In this document: in pieces, positions 1 to 5,707 of the stretch
Layout: the number at the start of each line of letters is the position of its first letter
How positions within the stretch are numbered: the stretch's first letter is position 1
Assembly (NCBI GenBank): GCA_030595485.1
Contig: JAUVDE010000240.1
Span: 1 to 5,707, forward strand
Origin: Draconibacterium sp.
Lineage (GTDB): Bacteria; Bacteroidota; Bacteroidia; Bacteroidales; Prolixibacteraceae
Direction of reading: 5' to 3'
DNA: 5,707 nt
Made by a program: the position numbers and the translations under genes
The notes under the pieces: model-generated
Told to the model about the DNA's origin: nothing
The model's database searches: none
The model's input: the letters and a program-made list of their open reading frames with translations, nothing else

Positions 1-2866
1 AAGTTCGCACGAGCTAAATCAGCCGGGTTGTTACCGCGATGTAAAAGATACCACTGCAGTTGCCCAGTTTAAAGCTGTCAGAAACGAGAAATCGGAATTT
101 CTTTTTGAAGGAGTTGATACCGATGATTTGCACTTTTTAGCATGGACAACAACGCCATGGACTTTACCATCGAACACCGCACTTTGTGTTGGCTCCGGCA
201 TTAAATATGTAAAGGTTAAAACTTTTAATCCTTATACTGGAATTCCTGTAACATTGGTAATGGCTAAAGATTTGGTGAATACATATTTCAATCAGAAAAA
301 TGCCGAATTGCCATTTGAAGATTACAACAAAGGCGATAAAAATATTCCTTTTAAAGTTTTGGGTGAATACACCGGAAGAGATTTGACGGGAGTTCAGTAC
401 GAGCAATTAATCGAATGGGTAAAACCAAATGGTAAAGCTTTTGAAGTTATTATTGGCGATTTTGTAACCACTGAGGATGGTACAGGAATCGTACATATTG
501 CGCCTACTTTTGGTGCCGATGATGATAGAGTTGCCAAACAAAATGGAATTGCACCGCTAATTGTTGTTGATACCGAAGATAAAAATCAGGCATTAGTTGA
601 TAAAAAAGGACGTTTCTTTTTAACTGAAAATATGTCGGATGAGTTTGTAAAAGAATTCGTTAACCTTGAAAAATACAAAGAGTTTGAAGGCAAGTATGTT
701 AAAAACGAATATGACGAAAATTTAACAGAAAAAGACTCAACTGTTGATGTGGATATTTCGGTGATGTTGAAGCTTGCAAACAAAGCTTTCAAAATTGAAA
801 AACACACCCACAGTTACCCACACTGCTGGCGTACCGATAAACCGGTGCTTTATTATCCATTAGACTCGTGGTTTATAAAATCGACTGCAGTTAAGGATAA
901 AATGGTGGAATTAAACAATTCCATCAACTGGAAACCAAAATCAACAGGAACAGGTCGTTTCGGAAACTGGTTGGAGAATTTGGTAGATTGGAACTTAAGT
1001 CGTTCGCGTTTTTGGGGAACTCCGCTACCCATTTGGCGTACCGAAGATGGTGCCGAAGAAATTTGCATCGGTTCTACCGAAGAGTTAATGGCGGAAATCA
1101 AAAAATCGATGGAAGCTGGTTTTATGACCGAAAACCCATACGAAGGTTTTGAAGTTGGAAATAACTCGAAAGAGAACTACGATATTATCGATTTACACAA
1201 ATCATTTGTCGACCGAATTATTTTGGTTTCGCCAAAAGGTGAAAAAATGTTCCGAGAAACTGATTTGATTGATGTTTGGTTCGACTCGGGTGCCATGCCA
1301 TTTGCACAGCGTCATTATCCGTTCGAATGGAAAGAGAACTTTAAAGACGTTTTTCCAGCTGACTTTATTGCCGAAGGTGTTGACCAAACACGTGGCTGGT
1401 TCTTTACTTTGCATGCCATTTCAACAATGATTGGTGAATCGGTTGCATTCAAAAATATTATTTCAAATGGATTGGTATTGGACAAAAGCGGCGTGAAAAT
1501 GTCGAAGCGTTTAGGTAATGCTGTTGATCCGTTTACAACTATCGATAAATATGGGTCGGATCCATTGCGTTGGTATATGATTACCAACTCGCAACCTTGG
1601 GATAACCTTAAATTTGATATTGGTGGTGTTGAAGAGGTGAAACGTAAATTCTTCGGCACACTTTACAATACTTACAACTTCTTTGCTTTGTATGCCAACG
1701 TTGATGGTTTTACTTTTGCAGAAGAAGAGATTCCGATGGAGCAACGCCCGGAAATTGATCGCTGGGTGATTTCGTTATTAAACAGTTTAGTAAAAGAGGT
1801 AAGTGAAAGTTACGAAAGTTACGAGCCAACTCGTGCGGGTCGTGCTATTCAAGACTTTGTTTCGGAAAACCTAAGTAACTGGTATGTGCGCTTAAACCGC
1901 AAAAGATACTGGGGTGGCGAATATTCTACCGATAAAATTTCGGCTTACCAAACATTGTATACTTGTTTGCAAACCATTGCCAAATTAATGTCACCAATTG
2001 CACCGTTTTATGCTGATTTGCTTTATGCCGATTTAAATAGGGCAACCGGAAAAGAGACTGATCAAAGTATTCACTTAGTTGATTTCCCTGGTTTCGATGA
2101 CTTATTGATTGACAAAGATTTGGAAGAGAAAATGGCCATTGCGCAAAAAGCTTCTTCTATGATTTTGGCACTTCGTCGTAAAGAGAAATTAAAAGTACGT
2201 CAGCCACTTGGGAAAATTATGGTTCCGGTTTTAAATCCTCATTTTAAAGAGCAGTTTGAAGCTGTTGCACATATAATTTTAGCAGAAGTAAACGTTAAAG
2301 AAGTAGAGTTCTTAACCGATACTGCCGGTGTAATCAGTAAAAAGATTAAACCAAACTTTAAGGCTTTGGGGCCAAAGTATGGTAAAATGATGAAACAAAT
2401 TGCAGGAGCAGTTAATCAACTCGATCAAGATGTGATTTCGGCTTTCGAAAGTGCAGGCGAGTATGAAATTGCAATAGGCGACGAAAAGATTGTAATTACC
2501 TTGGAAGATGTTGAAATTCAAACGGAAGATATTCCGGGTTGGACCGTAGCGAGCGAAGGCCAAATGACCATTGCGCTTGACATTAATGTTACCGATGAAT
2601 TGAAACAAGAAGGAATTGCGCGCGAGTTTATTAATAAAATTCAGAATTTGCGTAAAGACAGCAATTTCGAAGTTACCGACAGAATAAAACTATCTATTGC
2701 AAAACACGTAGGGTTTAATGAAGCAGTAGAAAACTATAAAAAATACATTTGTACACAAACACTTGCCGATGCTCTAGACTTGGTTGAAAATGTTGATTCA
2801 GCAAAGGCTAAAGAAGTAGAAATTGACAAGGATGTGACAGCGCAAATTGAGATTGAGAAGTTGTAA
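1..2866 (+). CDS. ileS: Isoleucyl-tRNA synthetase, eukaryote-like (type 2) class, 5'-truncated by the window edge
   Basis: Charges tRNA-Ile with isoleucine using ATP in the cytoplasm and hydrolyses mischarged Val-tRNA-Ile. The frame is open from position 2 (first residues SSHELNQPGCY), so the gene begins upstream; the TTG at 128 is internal. About 954 residues are visible, and probably 180-200 are missing, including the HIGH motif. Visible landmarks, counted from position 2: CP1 editing-domain WTTTPWTLPSN (48-58) and GTGIVHIAP followed by GADDD (160-175), the SRSRFWGTPLPIW segment (333-345), WFDSG (426-430), DQTRGWFF (461-468), KMSKR (499-503; bases 1496-1510), and the anticodon-binding helical domain with WYVRLNRKRYW. 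The C-terminus has VRQPLG and KALGPKYGK segments and no CxxC pairs, so it lacks the zinc finger of E. coli-type IleRS; this points to the type 2 class. It ends in TAA. Product identity is very secure; the class assignment is inference from motifs. Confidence 0.97.
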   Translation, partial: SSHELNQPGCYRDVKDTTAVAQFKAVRNEKSEFLFEGVDTDDLHFLAWTTTPWTLPSNTALCVGSGIKYVKVKTFNPYTGIPVTLVMAKDLVNTYFNQKNAELPFEDYNKGDKNIPFKVLGEYTGRDLTGVQYEQLIEWVKPNGKAFEVIIGDFVTTEDGTGIVHIAPTFGADDDRVAKQNGIAPLIVVDTEDKNQALVDKKGRFFLTENMSDEFVKEFVNLEKYKEFEGKYVKNEYDENLTEKDSTVDVDISVMLKLANKAFKIEKHTHSYPHCWRTDKPVLYYPLDSWFIKSTAVKDKMVELNNSINWKPKSTGTGRFGNWLENLVDWNLSRSRFWGTPLPIWRTEDGAEEICIGSTEELMAEIKKSMEAGFMTENPYEGFEVGNNSKENYDIIDLHKSFVDRIILVSPKGEKMFRETDLIDVWFDSGAMPFAQRHYPFEWKENFKDVFPADFIAEGVDQTRGWFFTLHAISTMIGESVAFKNIISNGLVLDKSGVKMSKRLGNAVDPFTTIDKYGSDPLRWYMITNSQPWDNLKFDIGGVEEVKRKFFGTLYNTYNFFALYANVDGFTFAEEEIPMEQRPEIDRWVISLLNSLVKEVSESYESYEPTRAGRAIQDFVSENLSNWYVRLNRKRYWGGEYSTDKISAYQTLYTCLQTIAKLMSPIAPFYADLLYADLNRATGKETDQSIHLVDFPGFDDLLIDKDLEEKMAIAQKASSMILALRRKEKLKVRQPLGKIMVPVLNPHFKEQFEAVAHIILAEVNVKEVEFLTDTAGVISKKIKPNFKALGPKYGKMMKQIAGAVNQLDQDVISAFESAGEYEIAIGDEKIVITLEDVEIQTEDIPGWTVASEGQMTIALDINVTDELKQEGIAREFINKIQNLRKDSNFEVTDRIKLSIAKHVGFNEAVENYKKYICTQTLADALDLVENVDSAKAKEVEIDKDVTAQIEIEKL

Positions 2867-2960
2867 AAAATAATTGTTCGCAAGCCCGGCAAATGGTAGT
2901 GTTTTTTTATTATTTTAGGGGCTTCTTGAAAAAAGATAAATGAACTAAAACCCTTTTATT

Positions 2961-3338
2961 ATGGGAGTGAAAAATAGATATTCGGATGAGGAGTTGGTGG
3001 AATTCAGAGAGTTAATTTCAAAAAAACTTGAGTTAGCTCAGGAAGACTATGAAATGTATCGAAATTCGATAACTCAAAGCGATGGAAATGATATTTCAGA
3101 TACTTCGCCTACATTTAAAGTATTAGAAGAAGGTGCAGCTACCCTTTCTAAAGAGGAAGCCGGAAAATTAGCTCAGCGCCAGCTTAAATTTATTCAGCAT
3201 TTACAAGCTGCTTTGGTACGCATCGAAAACAAAACGTATGGAATTTGCCGCGATACTGGCAAATTAATTTCAAAAGAGAGGTTACGTGCAGTTCCGCATG
3301 CCACACTTTGTATCGACGCGAAAAAAAGTCAAAAGTAA
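2961..3338 (+). CDS. DksA/TraR-family RNA polymerase-binding regulator with a degenerate zinc finger
   Basis: A 125-residue cytoplasmic protein. Family members insert a coiled coil into the RNA polymerase secondary channel and adjust initiation, often together with ppGpp. Residues about 9-90 are charged, helix-forming sequence broken near 36-52, which suits the coiled-coil hairpin; the turn carries D44-x-x-D47, possibly equivalent to the acidic tip pair of E. coli DksA. The C-terminal finger runs from YGICRDTGKL (94 onward) to PHATLCIDAK (112-121). Aligned by eye to the four-cysteine finger of E. coli DksA, C96 and C117 remain while the second and fourth positions are T99 and A120. I chose the ATG at 2961 because the only nearby upstream ATG (2940) reads straight to a stop. 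It lies 94 bp after ileS and is followed by a hairpin terminator. Family assignment is firm; whether it acts like DksA is unknown, so no gene symbol is given. Confidence 0.9.
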   Translation: MGVKNRYSDEELVEFRELISKKLELAQEDYEMYRNSITQSDGNDISDTSPTFKVLEEGAATLSKEEAGKLAQRQLKFIQHLQAALVRIENKTYGICRDTGKLISKERLRAVPHATLCIDAKKSQK

Positions 3339-3360
3339 GTAGAAAAAAACATTTGAATTT

Positions 3361-3408
3361 GCTCTTCGATTCCCAAATGAATGGAAATTCGGAGAGCATT
3401 TTTATTTT
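3361..3408 (+). terminator. Rho-independent terminator or attenuator between the dksA-like gene and lspA
   Basis: Bases 3361-3373 (GCTCTTCGATTCC) pair with 3383-3397 (GGAAATTCGGAGAGC). The outer nine pairs are continuous, with one T-G wobble; the inner four are interrupted by two bulged right-arm bases; the loop is 9 nt. A T-rich tract, ATTTTTATTTT, follows immediately (3398-3408). It starts 22 bp after the dksA-like stop codon. The stem is only moderately GC-rich, so termination may be incomplete. Seen directly in the sequence; efficiency is not known. Confidence 0.75.
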
Positions 3409-3421
3409 AATGGACTAGGAT

Positions 3422-4078
3422 ATGTCGCGTAGTGTAAAATCACTGGTTATTATTTTTGGGATACTGATTGCCGATCAGGGTTTGAAATTTTGGATTAAGA
3501 CCAACCTGTCAATTGGTGATGAGATTGTAGTATTCAAAAACTGGTTTATTCTTCATTTTGTTGAAAATAACGGGATGGCCTTTGGTTTTGAATTTGCCGG
3601 TGAATACGGAAAAGTTTTTCTAAGTGTTTTCCGAATTTTAGCAGTTATTGCCATTGGTTGGTATCTGTTTAAATTGGCCAAACAAAAAGAAATTCCCTTT
3701 GGTTTTATCGTTAGCATTGCATTAATTTTTGCCGGTGCCATCGGAAACATTATCGACAGTTTATTTTACGGAATTATTTTTAATGATAGTTACGGTCAAG
3801 TGGCTGCTCTTTTTCCTGAAGGTGGTGGTTACTCTAGTTTCTTGCACGGTAGAGTGGTCGATATGTTCTACTTTCCGCTAATCGAAGGAAGGTATCCCCA
3901 GTGGTTGCCAAAAGTTGGAGGCAATCCATTTATCTTTTTCCGCCCCGTATTTAATATTGCCGATTCAGCAATAACAGTGGGTATTTTTTCGATTTTAATT
4001 TTCTACCGCAAGCATTTTAATAAGATTGACGAAAAGCGGGAGGAAGTTGTTGAGACAGCTGATTCTACTGAAAGTTAA
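3422..4078 (+). CDS. lspA: Prolipoprotein (lipoprotein) signal peptidase II
   Basis: Inner-membrane aspartyl protease that removes the signal peptide of diacylglyceryl-modified prolipoproteins just before the lipobox cysteine, after Lgt. The 218 residues contain four hydrophobic segments (about 6-24, 63-85, 92-115 and 176-196). Family motifs are ADQGLK (17-22), VENNGMAFG (47-55), GAIGNIIDS (105-113), GRVVDMFYF with catalytic D147, and FNIADSAIT with catalytic D181. The protein is longer than the usual roughly 160-170 residues: the stretch between D112 and D147 and that between the catalytic aspartates are both expanded, which I recall as common in Bacteroidota. The tail after residue 196 is charged and probably cytoplasmic. 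The ATG at 3422 is preferred because the ATG at 3410 hits a stop after two codons; AGGA at 3417-3420 is too close to serve as a normal ribosome site. It follows a terminator-like hairpin by 13 bp. Confidence 0.96.
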   Translation: MSRSVKSLVIIFGILIADQGLKFWIKTNLSIGDEIVVFKNWFILHFVENNGMAFGFEFAGEYGKVFLSVFRILAVIAIGWYLFKLAKQKEIPFGFIVSIALIFAGAIGNIIDSLFYGIIFNDSYGQVAALFPEGGGYSSFLHGRVVDMFYFPLIEGRYPQWLPKVGGNPFIFFRPVFNIADSAITVGIFSILIFYRKHFNKIDEKREEVVETADSTES

Positions 4079-4126
4079 AGAAAGTTTTCGGAGAGAATAA
4101 GCCCCTCAGAATCATTCATTTTATAT

Positions 4127-4134
4127 TACCTTTG
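4127..4134 (+). promoter_or_regulatory. Candidate Bacteroidota promoter -7 element for cysS
   Basis: TACCTTTG matches the Bacteroidota sigma-ABfr -7 consensus TAnnTTTG exactly and ends 26 bp before the cysS ATG, so transcription would begin near 4140 with a leader of about 20 nt. I see no TTG or TTTG -33 element at the usual spacing (17-23 bp upstream), where the sequence is around CCCCTCAGAATC. The call therefore rests on the -7 box and its location. If correct, cysS is expressed separately from lspA. Confidence 0.5.
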
Positions 4135-4138
4135 TGAA

Positions 4139-4155
4139 TTCAATTTTACATTGAA
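4139..4155. repeat. Short perfect inverted repeat just before the cysS start
   Basis: TTCAAT (4139-4144) and ATTGAA (4150-4155) form a perfect 6-bp inverted repeat around TTTAC, ending 5 bp before the cysS ATG. It overlaps the predicted transcription start, so it could be an operator half-site pair or a weak hairpin at the mRNA 5' end. In sequence this AT-rich it may be chance. Confidence 0.3.
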
Positions 4156-4160
4156 AAGTT

Positions 4161-5636
4161 ATGGGAAATCCACTTTTTATATACAATACATTAAGCCGTA
4201 AAAAAGAGGTGTTTAAACCTTTGGTTGAAGGCAAGGTTGGACTTTATGTTTGCGGGCCAACCGTCTACAGCAATTCACATTTGGGTCATGCTCGTCCCTA
4301 TGTTACTTTCGATTTGTTGTACCGTTATCTTACCTTTTTAGGAAACACCGTTCGTTACGTTCGTAATATTACTGATGTTGGCCATTTGGAAGACGAAGAG
4401 GCTGGTACTGGTGAAGATCGAATTGCTAAAAAAGCGCGTATAGAGCAACTCGAACCCATGGAAGTAGTTCAGAAATACATGAATACTTTCCAGCGGAATA
4501 TGGACGATTTAAATATCATTCGTCCGAGCATCGAGCCACGTGCCTCGGGGCATATTATCGAGCAGATGGAAGTAATCGATGATATTCTGAAAAATGGTTA
4601 CGCCTACGAAGCCAATGGTTCGGTTTATTTCGATGTAGAAAAATACAACAAGGATTATAAGTACGGAAAGCTTTCGGGAAGAAATCTTGACGACATAAAA
4701 ACCAATACGCGCCAACTGGACGGTCAAAGTGAAAAGAAAAATTCTTTCGATTTTGCTTTGTGGAAAAAAGCAGCGCCCGAACATATTATGCGTTGGCCTT
4801 CGAAATGGAGCGACGGTTTTCCGGGCTGGCACTTGGAATGCTCGGCAATGAGCACAAAGTATTTGGGCGAAAAATTTGATATTCATGGTGGTGGAATGGA
4901 TTTAACTTTTCCGCATCACGAATGTGAAATTGCACAAAATACAGCAAGTCGTGGCGAGGAAAGTGTTCAGTACTGGATGCACAATAACATGATAATGATT
5001 AACGGCCAAAAAATGGCTCGGTCGCTTGGGAACTTTATTACGCTGGATGAATTATTTACAGGCAGCCATGAAATTCTTGAGCAATCCTACTCACCAATGA
5101 CCATTCGCTTTTTTATTCTGCAGGCACATTACCGCAGCACCATTAACTTTTCGAACGAAGCACTTCAAGCTTCAGAAAAAGGTTTGGAGCGTTTAATGAC
5201 CGCCATTAAAACTTTGGATGAGTTGACGGCATCGGAAATAACTTCGGTTAAAATTGGGCCGCTAAAAGAAAAGTGTTTCGAAGCATTAAACGACGATTTA
5301 AATAGCCCAATTGCAATCGCTCACCTTTTTGATGGAGTAAAAATAATTAACTCAATCAAGGCAGGAACTGAAAATATTACAGCTAGCAATTTGGCAGAAT
5401 TGAAGTCGTTCTACAATACCGTGGTTTTTGATATTTTAGGTTTGAAAGTGGAAGATTCAGAAGATTCGGGTGAAAACGAAGTTTTATCCGGGGCAATGGA
5501 ATTACTAATTCAACTTAGAAAAGACGCAAAAGCAAATAAGGATTGGGGAACTGCAGATAAAATACGCAACGATTTAGATGCCATTGGTGTTGAACTAAAA
5601 GACACCAAAGACGGGGTGGATTGGAACCTTAAATAA
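4161..5636 (+). CDS. cysS: Cysteinyl-tRNA synthetase
   Basis: Class I synthetase that charges tRNA-Cys with cysteine in the cytoplasm. The 491 residues are full length for the family (E. coli 461). The Rossmann catalytic domain has YVCGPTVY with C31, the HIGH-type motif HLGH (40-43), and NITDVGHLEDE (69-79). Further on are GWHLECSAM with C227, IHGGGMDLTFPHHECE (241-256), and the KMSKS-type loop as KMARS (284-288) in a GQKMARSLGN context. By alignment to E. coli CysRS the zinc ligands are C31, C227, H252 and E256, all present. The DALR-type anticodon-binding helical region follows KMARS. An acidic linker, EDSEDSGE, precedes the final helical segment, which ends in DGVDWNLK. The N-terminus (LFIYNTLSRKKE) matches where CysRS proteins start, supporting the ATG at 4161. 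It probably has its own promoter at 4127-4134. Confidence 0.98.
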   Translation: MGNPLFIYNTLSRKKEVFKPLVEGKVGLYVCGPTVYSNSHLGHARPYVTFDLLYRYLTFLGNTVRYVRNITDVGHLEDEEAGTGEDRIAKKARIEQLEPMEVVQKYMNTFQRNMDDLNIIRPSIEPRASGHIIEQMEVIDDILKNGYAYEANGSVYFDVEKYNKDYKYGKLSGRNLDDIKTNTRQLDGQSEKKNSFDFALWKKAAPEHIMRWPSKWSDGFPGWHLECSAMSTKYLGEKFDIHGGGMDLTFPHHECEIAQNTASRGEESVQYWMHNNMIMINGQKMARSLGNFITLDELFTGSHEILEQSYSPMTIRFFILQAHYRSTINFSNEALQASEKGLERLMTAIKTLDELTASEITSVKIGPLKEKCFEALNDDLNSPIAIAHLFDGVKIINSIKAGTENITASNLAELKSFYNTVVFDILGLKVEDSEDSGENEVLSGAMELLIQLRKDAKANKDWGTADKIRNDLDAIGVELKDTKDGVDWNLK

Positions 5637-5644
5637 TTATTCAG

Positions 5645-5672
5645 AATACTTTTGACTTAATACTTTTAACTT
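5645..5672 (+). repeat. 14-bp tandem repeat, two copies, in the cysS-ribE spacer
   Basis: AATACTTTTGACTT (5645-5658) is followed without a gap by AATACTTTTAACTT (5659-5672), differing only by G to A at the tenth base. The pair fills two thirds of the 42-bp spacer and ends 6 bp before the ribE ATG. Read directly from the sequence. It probably arose by slippage or a small duplication; the first copy contains a promoter-like element. Confidence 0.85.
5647..5654 (+). promoter_or_regulatory. Candidate Bacteroidota promoter -7 element for ribE
   Basis: TACTTTTG matches TAnnTTTG exactly and lies 24 bp before the ribE ATG. A TTG at 5621-5623, inside the last codons of cysS, sits 23 bp upstream, the outer limit of usual -33/-7 spacing. 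The second repeat copy holds TACTTTTA (5661-5668), which has lost the final G and lies too near the start codon for a normal leader. ribE could also be read through from cysS. Confidence 0.45.
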
Positions 5673-5678
5673 AAAAAT

Positions 5679-5707
5679 ATGTTTTCAGGAATAGTAGAAG
5701 AATACGG
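5679..5707 (+). CDS. ribE: Riboflavin synthase alpha subunit, N-terminal fragment cut by the window edge
   Basis: Only nine complete codons and two bases of a tenth are visible, reading MFSGIVEEY and then a Gly codon. This closely matches the highly conserved N-terminus of riboflavin synthase alpha chain (MFTGIVEE followed by hydrophobic-Gly), which dismutates two molecules of 6,7-dimethyl-8-ribityllumazine to riboflavin in the cytoplasm. The ATG lies 42 bp after the cysS stop, on the same strand. The identification relies on this short signature alone, but the motif is distinctive. The symbol follows E. coli usage (ribC in some nomenclatures). Confidence 0.8.

Noticed and set aside
128..130. 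TTG as a start codon for the IleRS reading frame.
   Set aside because: The 42 upstream codons in the same frame are open and match conserved IleRS sequence (HELNQPGCY), so the gene simply begins before the window.
2911..2918. Possible -7 promoter box TATTTTAG before the dksA-like gene.
   Set aside because: It departs from TAnnTTTG at one defining position and has no TTG at -33 spacing; in a T-rich spacer this is weak support.
2882..2924. Possible terminator after ileS: AAGCCC (2882-2887) can pair with GGGCTT (2919-2924).
   Set aside because: The stem is only 6 bp with a 31-nt loop, and no T tract follows; the T-rich run lies inside the loop.
4079..4126. Search for a terminator after lspA (GAG/CTC pairing around 4091-4107).
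   Set aside because: Only a 3-bp pairing is possible and there is no T tract.
4509..4886. A 125-codon open frame on the minus strand opposite cysS, and similar ones opposite ileS (for example 1315-1659).
   Set aside because: They lie wholly antisense to strongly conserved synthetase genes, overlap their key motifs, and show no recognisable domain; they are by-products of codon use on the + strand.
3422..5636. Functional link between LspA (cleaves before lipobox cysteine) and CysRS (supplies cysteine for translation) as an operon theme.
   Set aside because: A promoter-like box separates them and no regulatory element joins them; adjacency alone does not support a shared role.

Overview
The window is an ordinary stretch of bacterial core genome with five genes, all on the + strand. 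In order they are a 5'-truncated isoleucyl-tRNA synthetase (ileS), a small DksA/TraR-family regulator, prolipoprotein signal peptidase (lspA), cysteinyl-tRNA synthetase (cysS), and the first ten codons of riboflavin synthase alpha subunit (ribE).

The source is very probably a member of the Bacteroidota, perhaps of the Marinilabiliales/Prolixibacteraceae type, although the finer placement is only a guess. The reasons are low-GC coding sequence with AT-rich spacers, no Shine-Dalgarno sequences before the starts, two spacers carrying the Bacteroidota -7 promoter element TAnnTTTG, an IleRS of the eukaryote-like class, a DksA-like protein with a degenerate zinc finger (TGKLI ... PHATLCIDAK), and an enlarged LspA.

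Layout. Positions 1-2866 hold ileS, whose Rossmann-fold N-terminus with the HIGH motif lies outside the window. A 94-bp spacer has no convincing terminator or promoter. The dksA-like gene (2961-3338) is followed by a clear hairpin plus T-rich tract (3361-3408), which ends only 13 bp before lspA (3422-4078). An 82-bp spacer with a consensus -7 box leads into cysS (4161-5636). A 42-bp spacer made largely of a 14-bp tandem duplication, also carrying a -7 box, leads into ribE (5679 onward). No spacer exceeds 100 bp, and I saw no RNA genes, mobile elements or CRISPR.

How the genes relate. Two genes charge tRNA (Ile, Cys), one probably tunes RNA polymerase, one matures lipoproteins at a lipid-modified cysteine, and one makes riboflavin. 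They are housekeeping functions, not one pathway. The ileS-lspA neighbourhood is also known from other phyla; here a DksA-like gene sits between them. I found no evidence of a new system. The points most worth checking are the terminator-like hairpin directly before lspA, the half-lost zinc site of the DksA-like protein, and the duplicated promoter-like unit before ribE.
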